Shown here: in pieces, positions 38,559 through 46,072 of the stretch
How positions within the stretch are numbered: the stretch's first letter is position 1
Layout of the letters: each line of letters starts with the position of its first letter
DNA from: Candidatus Eisenbacteria bacterium
Lineage (GTDB): Bacteria; Eisenbacteria; RBG-16-71-46; JAFGJU01
Direction: 5' to 3'
DNA length: 64,000 bases
Assembly: GCA_026388185.1 (NCBI GenBank)
Contig: JAPLKG010000010.1
Location: forward strand, 67,165 to 131,164
Notes under the pieces: model-generated
What the model was told of the DNA's origin: nothing
The model's input: only the letters and a program-made list of their open reading frames with translations
Database searches by the model: none
Translations under genes and position numbers: made by a program

Positions 38559-38574
38559 CTGAATGAACATTCAG
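38559..38574. promoter_or_regulatory. Operator-like inverted repeat ahead of the P-type ATPase gene
   Basis: CTGAATG-AA-CATTCAG, perfect 7-bp arms around 2 bp, 52 bp upstream of the GTG at 38507. On the minus strand it lies between a TAGACA and a GAATAC spaced 19 bp apart, so it could sit in the spacer of a MerR- or ArsR-controlled promoter. No such regulator gene is present. Confidence 0.4.
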
Positions 38575-38637
38575 ATTTTGTCTACTCACATTCGGACTGG
38601 CGCCCATGACAGATCAGTGTTATGCCGGCCGACCTCC

Positions 38638-38666
38638 TTGAGGAAACCTACAGGATGTGATATAAT
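38638..38666 (+). promoter_or_regulatory. Predicted promoter abutting the endonuclease start codon
   Basis: TTGAGG (38638-38643), 17-bp spacer, perfect TATAAT (38661-38666). The GTG start at 38674 begins 7 bp after the -10 box, so the transcript would be leaderless or nearly so. Confidence 0.6.
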
Positions 38667-38673
38667 TTCTGTT

Positions 38674-41439
38674 GTGAATACATCCAGAGTTTCCACCATA
38701 ATCCTCCTACTTGCTGTTGCCCTGCTGGTTCCGGGCTTCACGCCTTCGCGTGCCGCGTCGGATGTGCTTATCTCCGAGATGTGCGATCCCCGGAACAACT
38801 ACGCGACGGACAGGTTCATCGAGATCTACAACTCGGGTAGTGCCGCCGTTGACCTTGCCGGCTGGTCGTTGGTGGCGATGGGTAACGGTGTCGAAGAGTT
38901 TAGCTGGCAACTCTTCGGGCTCGTCGGTCCCGGCGAGGCCCTGGTTGCAGGTGATCAGGTCACAGTCACGGTGTTTCCGGTAGCCTTTCCGAACGACGCG
39001 TGGTCGGCAAACAACGGAAATTGGAACGGAAAGGTTGGCGATGGTGCCAAGTTGCTCAATGCAAGCGGGACCATCATCGACTACGTTGTGGTCAACGGGA
39101 CCGCGTTCGAGAACGCCGACTATGTGAGAAAACCCGATGTCCGCGCACCCAACACGACCTACACCCCCTCGGAGTGGACCTCGACGCCCGTGAATCTCGC
39201 AACAGACGGTAGTCCCGGTGTTCACAATGCGACCCCTCCTCCAGCGGGTCCCTCCATTTCGGATATCATCACGGATCCCGCCTCTCCTTTGGCAGGAGTT
39301 GGAATACACGTCTTGGCTGACGTCATTGATTCGACAGCGAACATTGCGTCTGTCTTGCTGTTCTGGGGAACGACGGGGTCCTCACTTCCCAACGAGATAG
39401 GCATGTCACTGTTGCTGGGAAGCACTTATAAGACGGACATGCCGATACCCTCTCAGCCCGAAGGCACGACGGTCTTCTTTAGAATCCAGGCGAGCAGCGA
39501 TTTGCCGGCGATGAGTTTGTCCGAGCTTCGGAGTTACTCGCTGCCCTACGATCTTGCCATTCATGAAATACAAGGAGAGTTACCCGGTTCTCCCTACGAC
39601 GGCTACCAAGTCATAACGCGAGGGATTGTAACGGCGCAATACGGTTCTTCTTTTGTCATACAAGACGGGAGCGGACCTTGGAACGGCATGTGGGTGCGGA
39701 GCACGGCAGAGCCTTCGGTCAGAGACTCTGTGACAGTCAGAGGCCGGGTCACGGAGAGCGACGGCTCAGGGAACGCAGGCAACACGCTTCTTGTGGACGC
39801 CGTGATGGTGAGCAGCTCTTTGGCGGACGCCCTGCCCGACGCCGTTACAGTATCGACAGCGGCTGCTTGCTCAGAGGCGTACGAGGGCGTGCTCGTCGAG
39901 ATCGTGAATGCCGCATGCACGGCTCCAGCACTGGGATTCGGCGAATGGGAAGTGAACGACGGAAGCGGCCCCGGTCGCGTGGATGATCTGTCGTACAACT
40001 TTTCCCCTACACTCGGTTCGTCGTACACCGTGGTCGGACCCGTCACTTACGTCAACAGTTACTTCAAGATAGAACCAAGGGACGCAAACGACGTGGTGTG
40101 GACTGGAGACGAGTCACCTCCAGTCATCTTTACCGCCGCTGCAACGAGCGACACGACCCTCCTGGTGACATTCTCAGAAGCAGTGGAGCAGACCAGTGCA
40201 GAGACGAACGCCCATTACACGATCGATGAGCTGGCCGTTAGAGACGCAGAAATCAGCTACGATCATTCCGATCAGGTCCTCTTGACGGTGCTGCCCATGT
40301 CGGCGGGCGATCACACGCTAAGAATCAGCGGAGTCGCCGATCTCTACGCAAACGTCATGGTTGACGTCAGTGCTGTTTTCGTCTTCACCGACAACGACAT
40401 TCCCGAAGGATACTACGACAGCGCTGAAAGTCTTACTGGTGAGCAATTGAAGGCGGCGCTTCACGAAATTATCAAGAACCATACCGTGCATAGCTACGAT
40501 TACGCGTGGACCGCTTTCCAAACGACGGATGACAAGCCAAACGGAAAAGTATGGGACATCTACTCGGACGTTCCCGGTGGAACCTCGCCGTATGAGTATA
40601 CGTTCGGCGTCGACCAAGGAGGCGTTGGAGGCCAAGAGGGCACGGGATATACCCGCGAGCATTCCTGGCCGAAGAGCTGGTTCGGAGGTGAGGTGACGCC
40701 AATGTACTCAGACCTCTTTGCCTTGTATCCATGCGACGCGCACGTCAACGGTAACCGGGGTGCCTACCCCTACGGAGAAGTGATGTTGCCCGAATGGACG
40801 TCACTCAACGGCAGCAAGAGAGGACCTTGCTCATATCCTGGATACACGGAAACCGTTTTTGAGCCGATCGATGAGTTCAAAGGCGACGTTGCACGCACGT
40901 ATTTCTACATGTCGACGCGGTATTATTCGGAGGATGCCGGATGGCCGGGAGGGCCGATGACGGACGGCGCGGAGCTTCTGCCCTGGGCGATTGACATGTT
41001 TCTGGACTGGCACACAGAAGATCCGGTCAGTCAAAAAGAAATCGACAGAAACAGTGCCGTCTATGCTCTGCAGGACAACCGCAATCCGTTCATCGATCGC
41101 CCCGAGTTCGCCGTTTGGATGTTTGCCACGACGGGAGTTGAGGAGAAATCCAGCCCGTCAGTCGTTGCCGGATTGGGTCCAATCTATCCCAACCCGTTCA
41201 ACCCTGTGACCGTAATTCGGTTTGCCATTGCGAGTCCCGGGTGGGTTGAGTTGCGAGTGTATGACGTAGCGGGGAGGCCCGTGAGGACGCTTGCAGAGGG
41301 GGTGAGAGCTGTCGGGCGTTATGATGTCACCTGGGACGGACGCGACGATATTGGTGTGCCGGTCGCTTCTGGTGTGTATATGTGCGAGCTGAGGGCACCG
41401 GGTCGCGTTGAGACGAAGAAGATGGTTCTCTTGAAGTGA
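38674..41439 (+). CDS. Secreted endonuclease I with lamin-tail and FlgD-like domains
   Basis: About 921 residues from a GTG at 38674; the product then begins directly with a signal peptide ending PSRAAS. Residues 30-170 form a lamin-tail domain (LISEMCDPRNN, FIEIYNSGSAAVDLAGWSL). Two OB/Ig-like regions follow. Around residues 585-800 is an endonuclease I domain: LKAALHEIIKNHTVHSYDYA, GYTREHSWPKSWFGG with the catalytic His, and DLFALYPCDAHVNGNRG. The last 85 residues are the FlgD-like tail (NPFNPVTVIRF, YDVAGRPVRTL, WDGRDD) ending KMVLLK. It probably degrades extracellular DNA for nutrient or phosphate gain. Confidence 0.88.
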   Translation: MNTSRVSTIILLLAVALLVPGFTPSRAASDVLISEMCDPRNNYATDRFIEIYNSGSAAVDLAGWSLVAMGNGVEEFSWQLFGLVGPGEALVAGDQVTVTVFPVAFPNDAWSANNGNWNGKVGDGAKLLNASGTIIDYVVVNGTAFENADYVRKPDVRAPNTTYTPSEWTSTPVNLATDGSPGVHNATPPPAGPSISDIITDPASPLAGVGIHVLADVIDSTANIASVLLFWGTTGSSLPNEIGMSLLLGSTYKTDMPIPSQPEGTTVFFRIQASSDLPAMSLSELRSYSLPYDLAIHEIQGELPGSPYDGYQVITRGIVTAQYGSSFVIQDGSGPWNGMWVRSTAEPSVRDSVTVRGRVTESDGSGNAGNTLLVDAVMVSSSLADALPDAVTVSTAAACSEAYEGVLVEIVNAACTAPALGFGEWEVNDGSGPGRVDDLSYNFSPTLGSSYTVVGPVTYVNSYFKIEPRDANDVVWTGDESPPVIFTAAATSDTTLLVTFSEAVEQTSAETNAHYTIDELAVRDAEISYDHSDQVLLTVLPMSAGDHTLRISGVADLYANVMVDVSAVFVFTDNDIPEGYYDSAESLTGEQLKAALHEIIKNHTVHSYDYAWTAFQTTDDKPNGKVWDIYSDVPGGTSPYEYTFGVDQGGVGGQEGTGYTREHSWPKSWFGGEVTPMYSDLFALYPCDAHVNGNRGAYPYGEVMLPEWTSLNGSKRGPCSYPGYTETVFEPIDEFKGDVARTYFYMSTRYYSEDAGWPGGPMTDGAELLPWAIDMFLDWHTEDPVSQKEIDRNSAVYALQDNRNPFIDRPEFAVWMFATTGVEEKSSPSVVAGLGPIYPNPFNPVTVIRFAIASPGWVELRVYDVAGRPVRTLAEGVRAVGRYDVTWDGRDDIGVPVASGVYMCELRAPGRVETKKMVLLK

Positions 41440-41492
41440 GTCGATCAGGAAGAAGCGTTAACTCTCCGGAACAATTCTTAGAAGCAAAACCG

Positions 41493-41517
41493 AGGGGCTG
41501 GCCAACCGCCGGCCCCT
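41493..41517 (+). terminator. GC-rich hairpin after the endonuclease gene
   Basis: AGGGGCTGG and CCGGCCCCT arms around a short loop. There is no U-tract, so termination is uncertain. Nearly the same hairpin lies at 61353-61379 behind another FlgD-tailed gene. Confidence 0.4.
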
Positions 41518-41582
41518 GCAAGTTTGAGGCGGCGCTTGAATCCTTGGGCATGTTCGCTCGCAAGAGAGCAATGAGGTTGACC

Positions 41583-43226
41583 ATGCAGGACCGATTGTTT
41601 GTCTCTACCGTTAAGCACCGATTTCTTGTCTCGACGATCTACCTGTGCACTTACATTCTTGTAAGTGGGCTTGTGGCCGCGCCGGGGACAAAGGCATGTA
41701 CCAGCCTTCTGGTGACAAGGGGGGCCACGGTGGACGGCTCAGTCATGATTACCTACACCTGTGATGGCGAGTTCCACCCTCACTTGAGACACGCCCCGGC
41801 AGCCTACTACGAGCCTGGAGATTCGCTTGAAATCACCGATTGGGAAGGGCGCGTCCTGGGCAAGATAAAACAAGTCGCGCACACTTACGCCTACGTAGGT
41901 TTGATGAACGAGCACCAACTGGTCATCGGTGAAACCACCTTCGACGGCCGGGAAGAACTTCATAACCCCGAGGGGCTCCTGGACTACTGGACCATGATTG
42001 AGCTGGCCTTGCAGCGAGCCAGAACGGCCAGAGAAGCCGTCAAGGTCATGACCGATCTAGTTGGTGATTACGGTTATCGATCGACCGGCGAATCGTTTTC
42101 GATCGCCGATCCGAAGGAGGCCTGGATACTGGAGATGATTGGGCCCGGTCCGGGTGGGCACGGAGCCGTGTGGGTCGCAGTCAAGGTCCCGGACGGCTAC
42201 ATATCGTGCCATGCAAACAAGGCCCGAATCGGCGGGTTCCCCCTGAACGATCCGGAAAACTGTCTTCATTCTGGCAACGTCGTCTCGTTTGCAGTAGAGA
42301 AAGGCTATTACAATCCAAGATCCGGCGGACCATTCCGATTTTGCGACATCTATTGTCCGTCCACGCCAAAGAATCAGCGCTACGCTGACGCGCGCGTGTG
42401 GAGCATATTCCGCCGGGCAGCGCCGTCGGCAAACCTCTCGCCGGACTATCACAGAGCTGTGGAGAGAACCCAACCATATCCTCTGTGGATAAAACCTGAC
42501 AACAAGTTGTCGACGGCTGACGTGTTCACCCTCATGCGTGATCACTATGAAGGAACCGACTACGACATGACAGAGGGTATCGATGCAGGTCCCTACGGCG
42601 CACCAATCCGCTCGAGGCCAATAACGTGGACGGTTGACAGCGTCGAATACGCGTGGGAACGTCCCATTTCGACACAGCAGACGGGATTCTCCTTCGTTTC
42701 CCAATCGCGGTCGTGGCTTCCAGACCCGGTCGGCGGCGTCCTCTGGTACGGGGTCGATGACACCTACACGACGTGCTACGTACCGCTGTACTGCTGCATC
42801 GATTCTGTTCCGAAGTCGTTTGCGACTGGCAGCCTGGACGAGTTCTCGTGGGACTCCGCCTGGTGGGTGTTCAATCTCGTCGCCAATTATGCTAACTTGA
42901 GATATTGTGACATGATAGTCGAGATTAAGACGACTCAAAGTGACGCAGAGAAGACATTTCTGGCTTTGCAACCCGTCGTGGAGAAGACGGCGGCCGATCT
43001 CGCCAAGTCGGATTCGAAACTCGTGACTCGTTACCTCACGAATTACTCTGTCACCCAGGCGGAATCAGTGGTGGCGCGCTGGAGGGAATTGGGTGAGCAT
43101 TTGATAACGAAATATAACGACGGCTACGTGAAGGACGAAACCGGGCGTCCGAGTGAGAAAGGCTATCCCGAGAACTGGCTCAGGAACGTCCTGAAATCAC
43201 GTCCGGAGCAGTTCCGGCTGAAATAG
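41583..43226 (+). CDS. Secreted C69-family dipeptidase
   Basis: About 547 residues from the ATG at 41583; the frame is open to 41436 but that part overlaps the hairpin. A signal peptide ends at TKA-C39; the exposed Cys39 would be the N-terminal nucleophile of this Ntn-hydrolase family, and CTSLLVTRGATVDGSVM matches the family's start. Other signatures are VGLMNEHQLVIGETTF, STGESFSIADPKEAWILE, and YAWERPISTQQTGFSFVSQ. Members hydrolyse dipeptides. The large size and export fit periplasmic or surface peptide scavenging. Confidence 0.88.
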   Translation: MQDRLFVSTVKHRFLVSTIYLCTYILVSGLVAAPGTKACTSLLVTRGATVDGSVMITYTCDGEFHPHLRHAPAAYYEPGDSLEITDWEGRVLGKIKQVAHTYAYVGLMNEHQLVIGETTFDGREELHNPEGLLDYWTMIELALQRARTAREAVKVMTDLVGDYGYRSTGESFSIADPKEAWILEMIGPGPGGHGAVWVAVKVPDGYISCHANKARIGGFPLNDPENCLHSGNVVSFAVEKGYYNPRSGGPFRFCDIYCPSTPKNQRYADARVWSIFRRAAPSANLSPDYHRAVERTQPYPLWIKPDNKLSTADVFTLMRDHYEGTDYDMTEGIDAGPYGAPIRSRPITWTVDSVEYAWERPISTQQTGFSFVSQSRSWLPDPVGGVLWYGVDDTYTTCYVPLYCCIDSVPKSFATGSLDEFSWDSAWWVFNLVANYANLRYCDMIVEIKTTQSDAEKTFLALQPVVEKTAADLAKSDSKLVTRYLTNYSVTQAESVVARWRELGEHLITKYNDGYVKDETGRPSEKGYPENWLRNVLKSRPEQFRLK

Positions 43227-43291
43227 GAAAGGACGGATAGTTCACCCCGCTACTTGGAACGCCGTCTCTTGGAGCGAATTCTTGGAGCGAA

Positions 43292-43459
43292 TCAGACTCC
43301 AGTCAGAGCAGATGCGACCGCCGTAAGAGTGCGAATCAGCTCGTCGCGCAGCAGGATTATCGCTCCAATCATTGCAACAGCGATTAGAGCCACAAGCAGG
43401 GCGTATTCGGTTGTCGCAGCGCCTTTGCGGCTGGTCAGGACGTTATTCAGAAACCTCAT
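43292..43459 (-). CDS. Flp/TadE-type pilin, 55 residues
   Basis: A short gene, easily missed. AGGAGGG lies just before the ATG at 43459. The product has a short basic leader, the prepilin peptidase site SRKGAATTEYALLVALIAVA (Gly before Ala, Glu at +5, Tyr at +6), and a single hydrophobic helix continuing to MIGAIILLRDELI. This is the canonical form of Flp pilins of tight-adherence systems. No Tad assembly genes are nearby, so it is an orphan here. A sigma-54 type promoter precedes it. Confidence 0.85.
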   Translation of the reverse strand: MRFLNNVLTSRKGAATTEYALLVALIAVAMIGAIILLRDELIRTLTAVASALTGV

Positions 43460-43517
43460 GATCTTTCCCTCCTCTCCGTTTTTCCGCCGTACACGTTAAT
43501 CTCGATCTCCTACTGAT

Positions 43518-43533
43518 TGCAAGGGGCATGCCA
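43518..43533 (-). promoter_or_regulatory. Predicted sigma-54 promoter of the Flp pilin gene
   Basis: Minus strand TGGCATGCCCCTTGCA (43533-43518), one mismatch from the -24/-12 consensus TGGCACG-N4-TTGCA, with exactly 10 bp between the GG and GC. Start would be near 43507, about 48 nt before the ATG. Sigma-54 control is common for pilin genes. Confidence 0.6.
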
Positions 43534-43702
43534 TTCCTGTCACAATACCTGAGTCTCTTTAACTATCAGGGATTCTTGACGTTGTTAGTTTCTATCGAGG
43601 AGCAAATGTGGGTTTCGAGGGGCTCAGTCTCCCGTCGCCACGCGTTTTTGCACAATCAGAGAGCAATTGTCAGCGGTGCGGCGCGACGGTTCGGCTTTTC
43701 GC

Positions 43703-43730
43703 TTGCCTCACCCGGGTTCTACCGTATAAT
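43703..43730 (+). promoter_or_regulatory. Predicted promoter of the secreted nitroreductase gene
   Basis: TTGCCT (43703-43708), 16-bp spacer, TATAAT (43725-43730). The leader of about 134 nt contains the perfect 12-bp palindrome GCCGAGCTCGGC (43781-43792) and looks structured, but I cannot match it to a known riboswitch. With the pilin promoter it accounts for the gap 43460-43870. Confidence 0.55.
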
Positions 43731-43870
43731 CGCTGTTGGACATAGACCCGTTTACTCGCATGCAAATAAAGAGTAGGGGAGCCGAGCTCGGCGGCCGTGA
43801 CGGATAAGGAGCCCCCGGAAAAAGCCGCGCAGTGTCTTCAAGGTAGGATCACAGGCTAGGAGTGGACGAA

Positions 43871-44533
43871 ATGAAACATGTAACATCAATCATGGCCCTG
43901 CTATCAGTTTTGATTTTCACTGGAGGCGTTGTGGACGCACAAGAGTTACAAAGTATCAAGCTTCCCACCGTTGCTCTGAAGAACGACAAGCTATTTATGC
44001 AGGCAGTAAAGGATAGGAAAAGCAACAGGGAGTTTTCCGAGAAGGAACTCAGTCTACAGGACCTGTCCAACATTCTCTGGTGCGCCAACGGGGTCAACAG
44101 GCCAGAAACGGGAGGACGCACAAGCCCTTCGGCCATGAATAAGCAGGACGTGGATCTTTATGTGATACTGAAAGAGGGGATATATCTTTACGAAGCCAAG
44201 AAACATGAGCTCGTCCCCGTTGTCTCGGGTGACTACCGCCGGAATGCCGGCACGCAGCCCTACGTCGGTGCGGCGCCGCTAAACCTGATCTACGTTTCCG
44301 ACATCTCCAAATTCGACTTCCTCAAGAATCATGAGGAACAAGTAGTGACGGCGGCCATAGGTGCCGGGCACTGCTCGCAGAATGTTTACCTCTACGGAGC
44401 CGCGGCTGGCTTGGCCGTCGTTACACGTACTTCTGTAGACAAGGCAAAAATGGCCGACGTATTGAAATTGAGACCTCAACAGGTAATTATCATGGGCCAA
44501 ACAGTTGGCTATCCAAAATCGTCTTCCAAATAG
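43871..44533 (+). CDS. Exported nitroreductase-family protein (SagB-like)
   Basis: About 220 residues from the ATG at 43871, with AGGAG 8 bp upstream. A signal peptide (SIMALLSVLIFTGGVVDAQ) is followed by a nitroreductase fold: DRKSNREFSEKELSLQDLSNILW at the FMN phosphate site, NRPETGGRTSPSAMNKQ, IGAGHCSQNVYLYGAAAGL (the dimer/FMN helix), and a closing PQQVIIMGQTVGYP. Such proteins bind FMN and use NAD(P)H; the export signal is unusual for a flavin enzyme but is seen in anaerobes with periplasmic SagB-like proteins. Substrate unknown. Confidence 0.88.
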   Translation: MKHVTSIMALLSVLIFTGGVVDAQELQSIKLPTVALKNDKLFMQAVKDRKSNREFSEKELSLQDLSNILWCANGVNRPETGGRTSPSAMNKQDVDLYVILKEGIYLYEAKKHELVPVVSGDYRRNAGTQPYVGAAPLNLIYVSDISKFDFLKNHEEQVVTAAIGAGHCSQNVYLYGAAAGLAVVTRTSVDKAKMADVLKLRPQQVIIMGQTVGYPKSSSK

Positions 44534-44961
44534 CCGGAGGAAAAGAGCGAAGAGTGCCCCTCAGGTATTTGAGGACGGACTGGCGCTGTACCAGAGGTTC
44601 GTCTTCGAAGCCTTGCTTGGTTAGCTCGCCATTCTCTTGGCTGCCGCATGCCATCGCTAACCGCTTTATTATAACACAGATATCTAGTCACTTGATTACA
44701 CTACTTAGAACTGTACGCCGGTCGATTTCTCTTGCCTAAGAACTGCCTCTCTGGTTCACTGACCGTAGCGCGATTCCATTCAAAACCGTCGGGCCATTGC
44801 CGACCTACGATTGATCGAACATCCCACTGCTAGCACATCGCACACAACTAATTGGCCGACATGACCTGAAAACGGAGAGAAAAATCATTCTGAGCGTTCC
44901 CATTGGCTTCGCACGAATTGAGTGCAAGCAAACTGCATACGCATAGTCCGGGAGGAACACT
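44534..44961. other. Intergenic region without recognisable genes
   Basis: 428 bp with stop codons in all frames over short distances. I see a lone TATAAT-like box on the minus strand near 44670-44680 without a -35 partner, and the GGGAGGA ribosome site of the next gene at its end. Nothing else is identifiable. Confidence 0.5.
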
Positions 44962-45726
44962 ATGGGAACGAGCCCAGGGGCTTCAGTTGTAGGGCTCAAG
45001 CGCGTTTGTCTCGTGGGTCAGGAGGCTGCCACGGTTACAGCGCTGGGTAGGCTCCTGGGACGAGATTACTATTTGACTGTTAAAGAATCGATCGGCGATT
45101 TCCTCTCCACCCTGGACCCAAAGGTGCGATCTGATGGACTAGTGTTGGGCGCTCAGTGTTCCAATCTTGAGAGGATGAGGTTGGCTGACGCCCTCGAGTC
45201 TGAACAGTTGCACTTGTTCGTTTTTGTCTTCGCTTCACCCGACCGAATTTTTGTTCCCGACCCGCTCAGCAGACTCAAAGTTCAAGGATTCTTCAGAAAA
45301 CCAAGAGAAATCTTGAAGCTGGCCGAGGCTCTTCGCCGGGTGCTGGGTCCTGCCCGCGAAGGACAGGGCGTTCCCGTCAATGATGCAAGAAGTGGGATGG
45401 TCGCCGGCGCAATCGAGTACATTGAGAAAAATCTTGTTAACATCAAGCATTCTACCGACGTGAACAGGCATCTTGGAGTTAGTCGAGAACATCTGTCACG
45501 AGAATTCACTAAGTACACGGGTCGCACTTTGTGGGATTTCATCAACCTTTGCAGAGTTGAAAGGGCAAGAGAGTTACTGCAAGGGGACCGGCTCTTGGTG
45601 AAGCAAGTATTCAGTGAGGCCGGTTTCAATTGCAGATCGAGTTTTTTCAGAGCTTTTCTGAAACACACGGGGCTAGCACCTGGACATTACAGGCAGTTAC
45701 TGCCGGAGAGACAAGGGCATGGATAG
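44962..45726 (+). CDS. AraC-family regulator with degenerate receiver-like N-terminus
   Basis: A 254-residue protein. Residues 12-125 look like a receiver fold (RVCLVGQEAATVTALGRLLG ... DGLVLGAQ ... FVFVFASPDRI ... GFFRKPREILKLAEALRRVL), but the acidic pair and phospho-Asp are missing, so it is probably not phosphorylated. Residues 150-250 are two helix-turn-helix motifs of the AraC type: VNRHLGVSREHLSREFTKYTG and VKQVFSEAGFNCRSSFFRAFLKHTGLAPGHYR. GGGAGGA precedes the ATG. It lies ahead of two tiny open frames and a diguanylate cyclase on the same strand. Confidence 0.85.
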   Translation: MGTSPGASVVGLKRVCLVGQEAATVTALGRLLGRDYYLTVKESIGDFLSTLDPKVRSDGLVLGAQCSNLERMRLADALESEQLHLFVFVFASPDRIFVPDPLSRLKVQGFFRKPREILKLAEALRRVLGPAREGQGVPVNDARSGMVAGAIEYIEKNLVNIKHSTDVNRHLGVSREHLSREFTKYTGRTLWDFINLCRVERARELLQGDRLLVKQVFSEAGFNCRSSFFRAFLKHTGLAPGHYRQLLPERQGHG

Positions 45727-45859
45727 GAGCGTCGGCACTTTCATCCTGACCGGCCCCATGCTTGAGCCCCGTCAGGTGCAGAATTCCTCGAGAGCTTTGA
45801 ATGGGATGGTAGCCCCCTTCAGCGAGCTCGAGGCTGATGTCGAGGCGACGAAAAAGTAA
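45719..45859 (+). CDS. Possible 46-residue peptide coupled to the AraC-type gene
   Basis: An ATG overlaps the stop of the AraC gene in the arrangement ATGGATAG, with GGAGA about 10 bp upstream. The predicted product has no recognisable domain (acidic C-terminus ELEADVEATKK). The overlap is the only support. Confidence 0.25.
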   Translation: MDRSVGTFILTGPMLEPRQVQNSSRALNGMVAPFSELEADVEATKK

Positions 45860-45903
45860 ACGCTCAGTCAACGTGCTACCGTCAGGAGGTTCCGAACCTT
45901 GCC

Positions 45904-46068
45904 ATGGAACAGACACTCAAAGAGCAATCCGGGGTAGGGCGCGACGAACCGGTTTTCACAAGCACGAAACGGTTACTTAGTCGTCGGAGCAGCAAATGCT
46001 CCCGTCGTGATGTGATATGCGCCCTGATCAGTAACAGGCTTAGGGGCACCCCCGAACCTGGGGAGTAG
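45904..46068 (+). CDS. Possible 54-residue basic peptide before the diguanylate cyclase
   Basis: An open frame ending 4 bp before the cyclase ATG. The middle is strongly basic (STKRLLSRRSSKCSRRD). AGGAGG is present but 15 bp from the ATG, so initiation is doubtful. No homologue is recognised. Confidence 0.2.
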   Translation: MEQTLKEQSGVGRDEPVFTSTKRLLSRRSSKCSRRDVICALISNRLRGTPEPGE

Positions 46069-46072
46069 AGCC

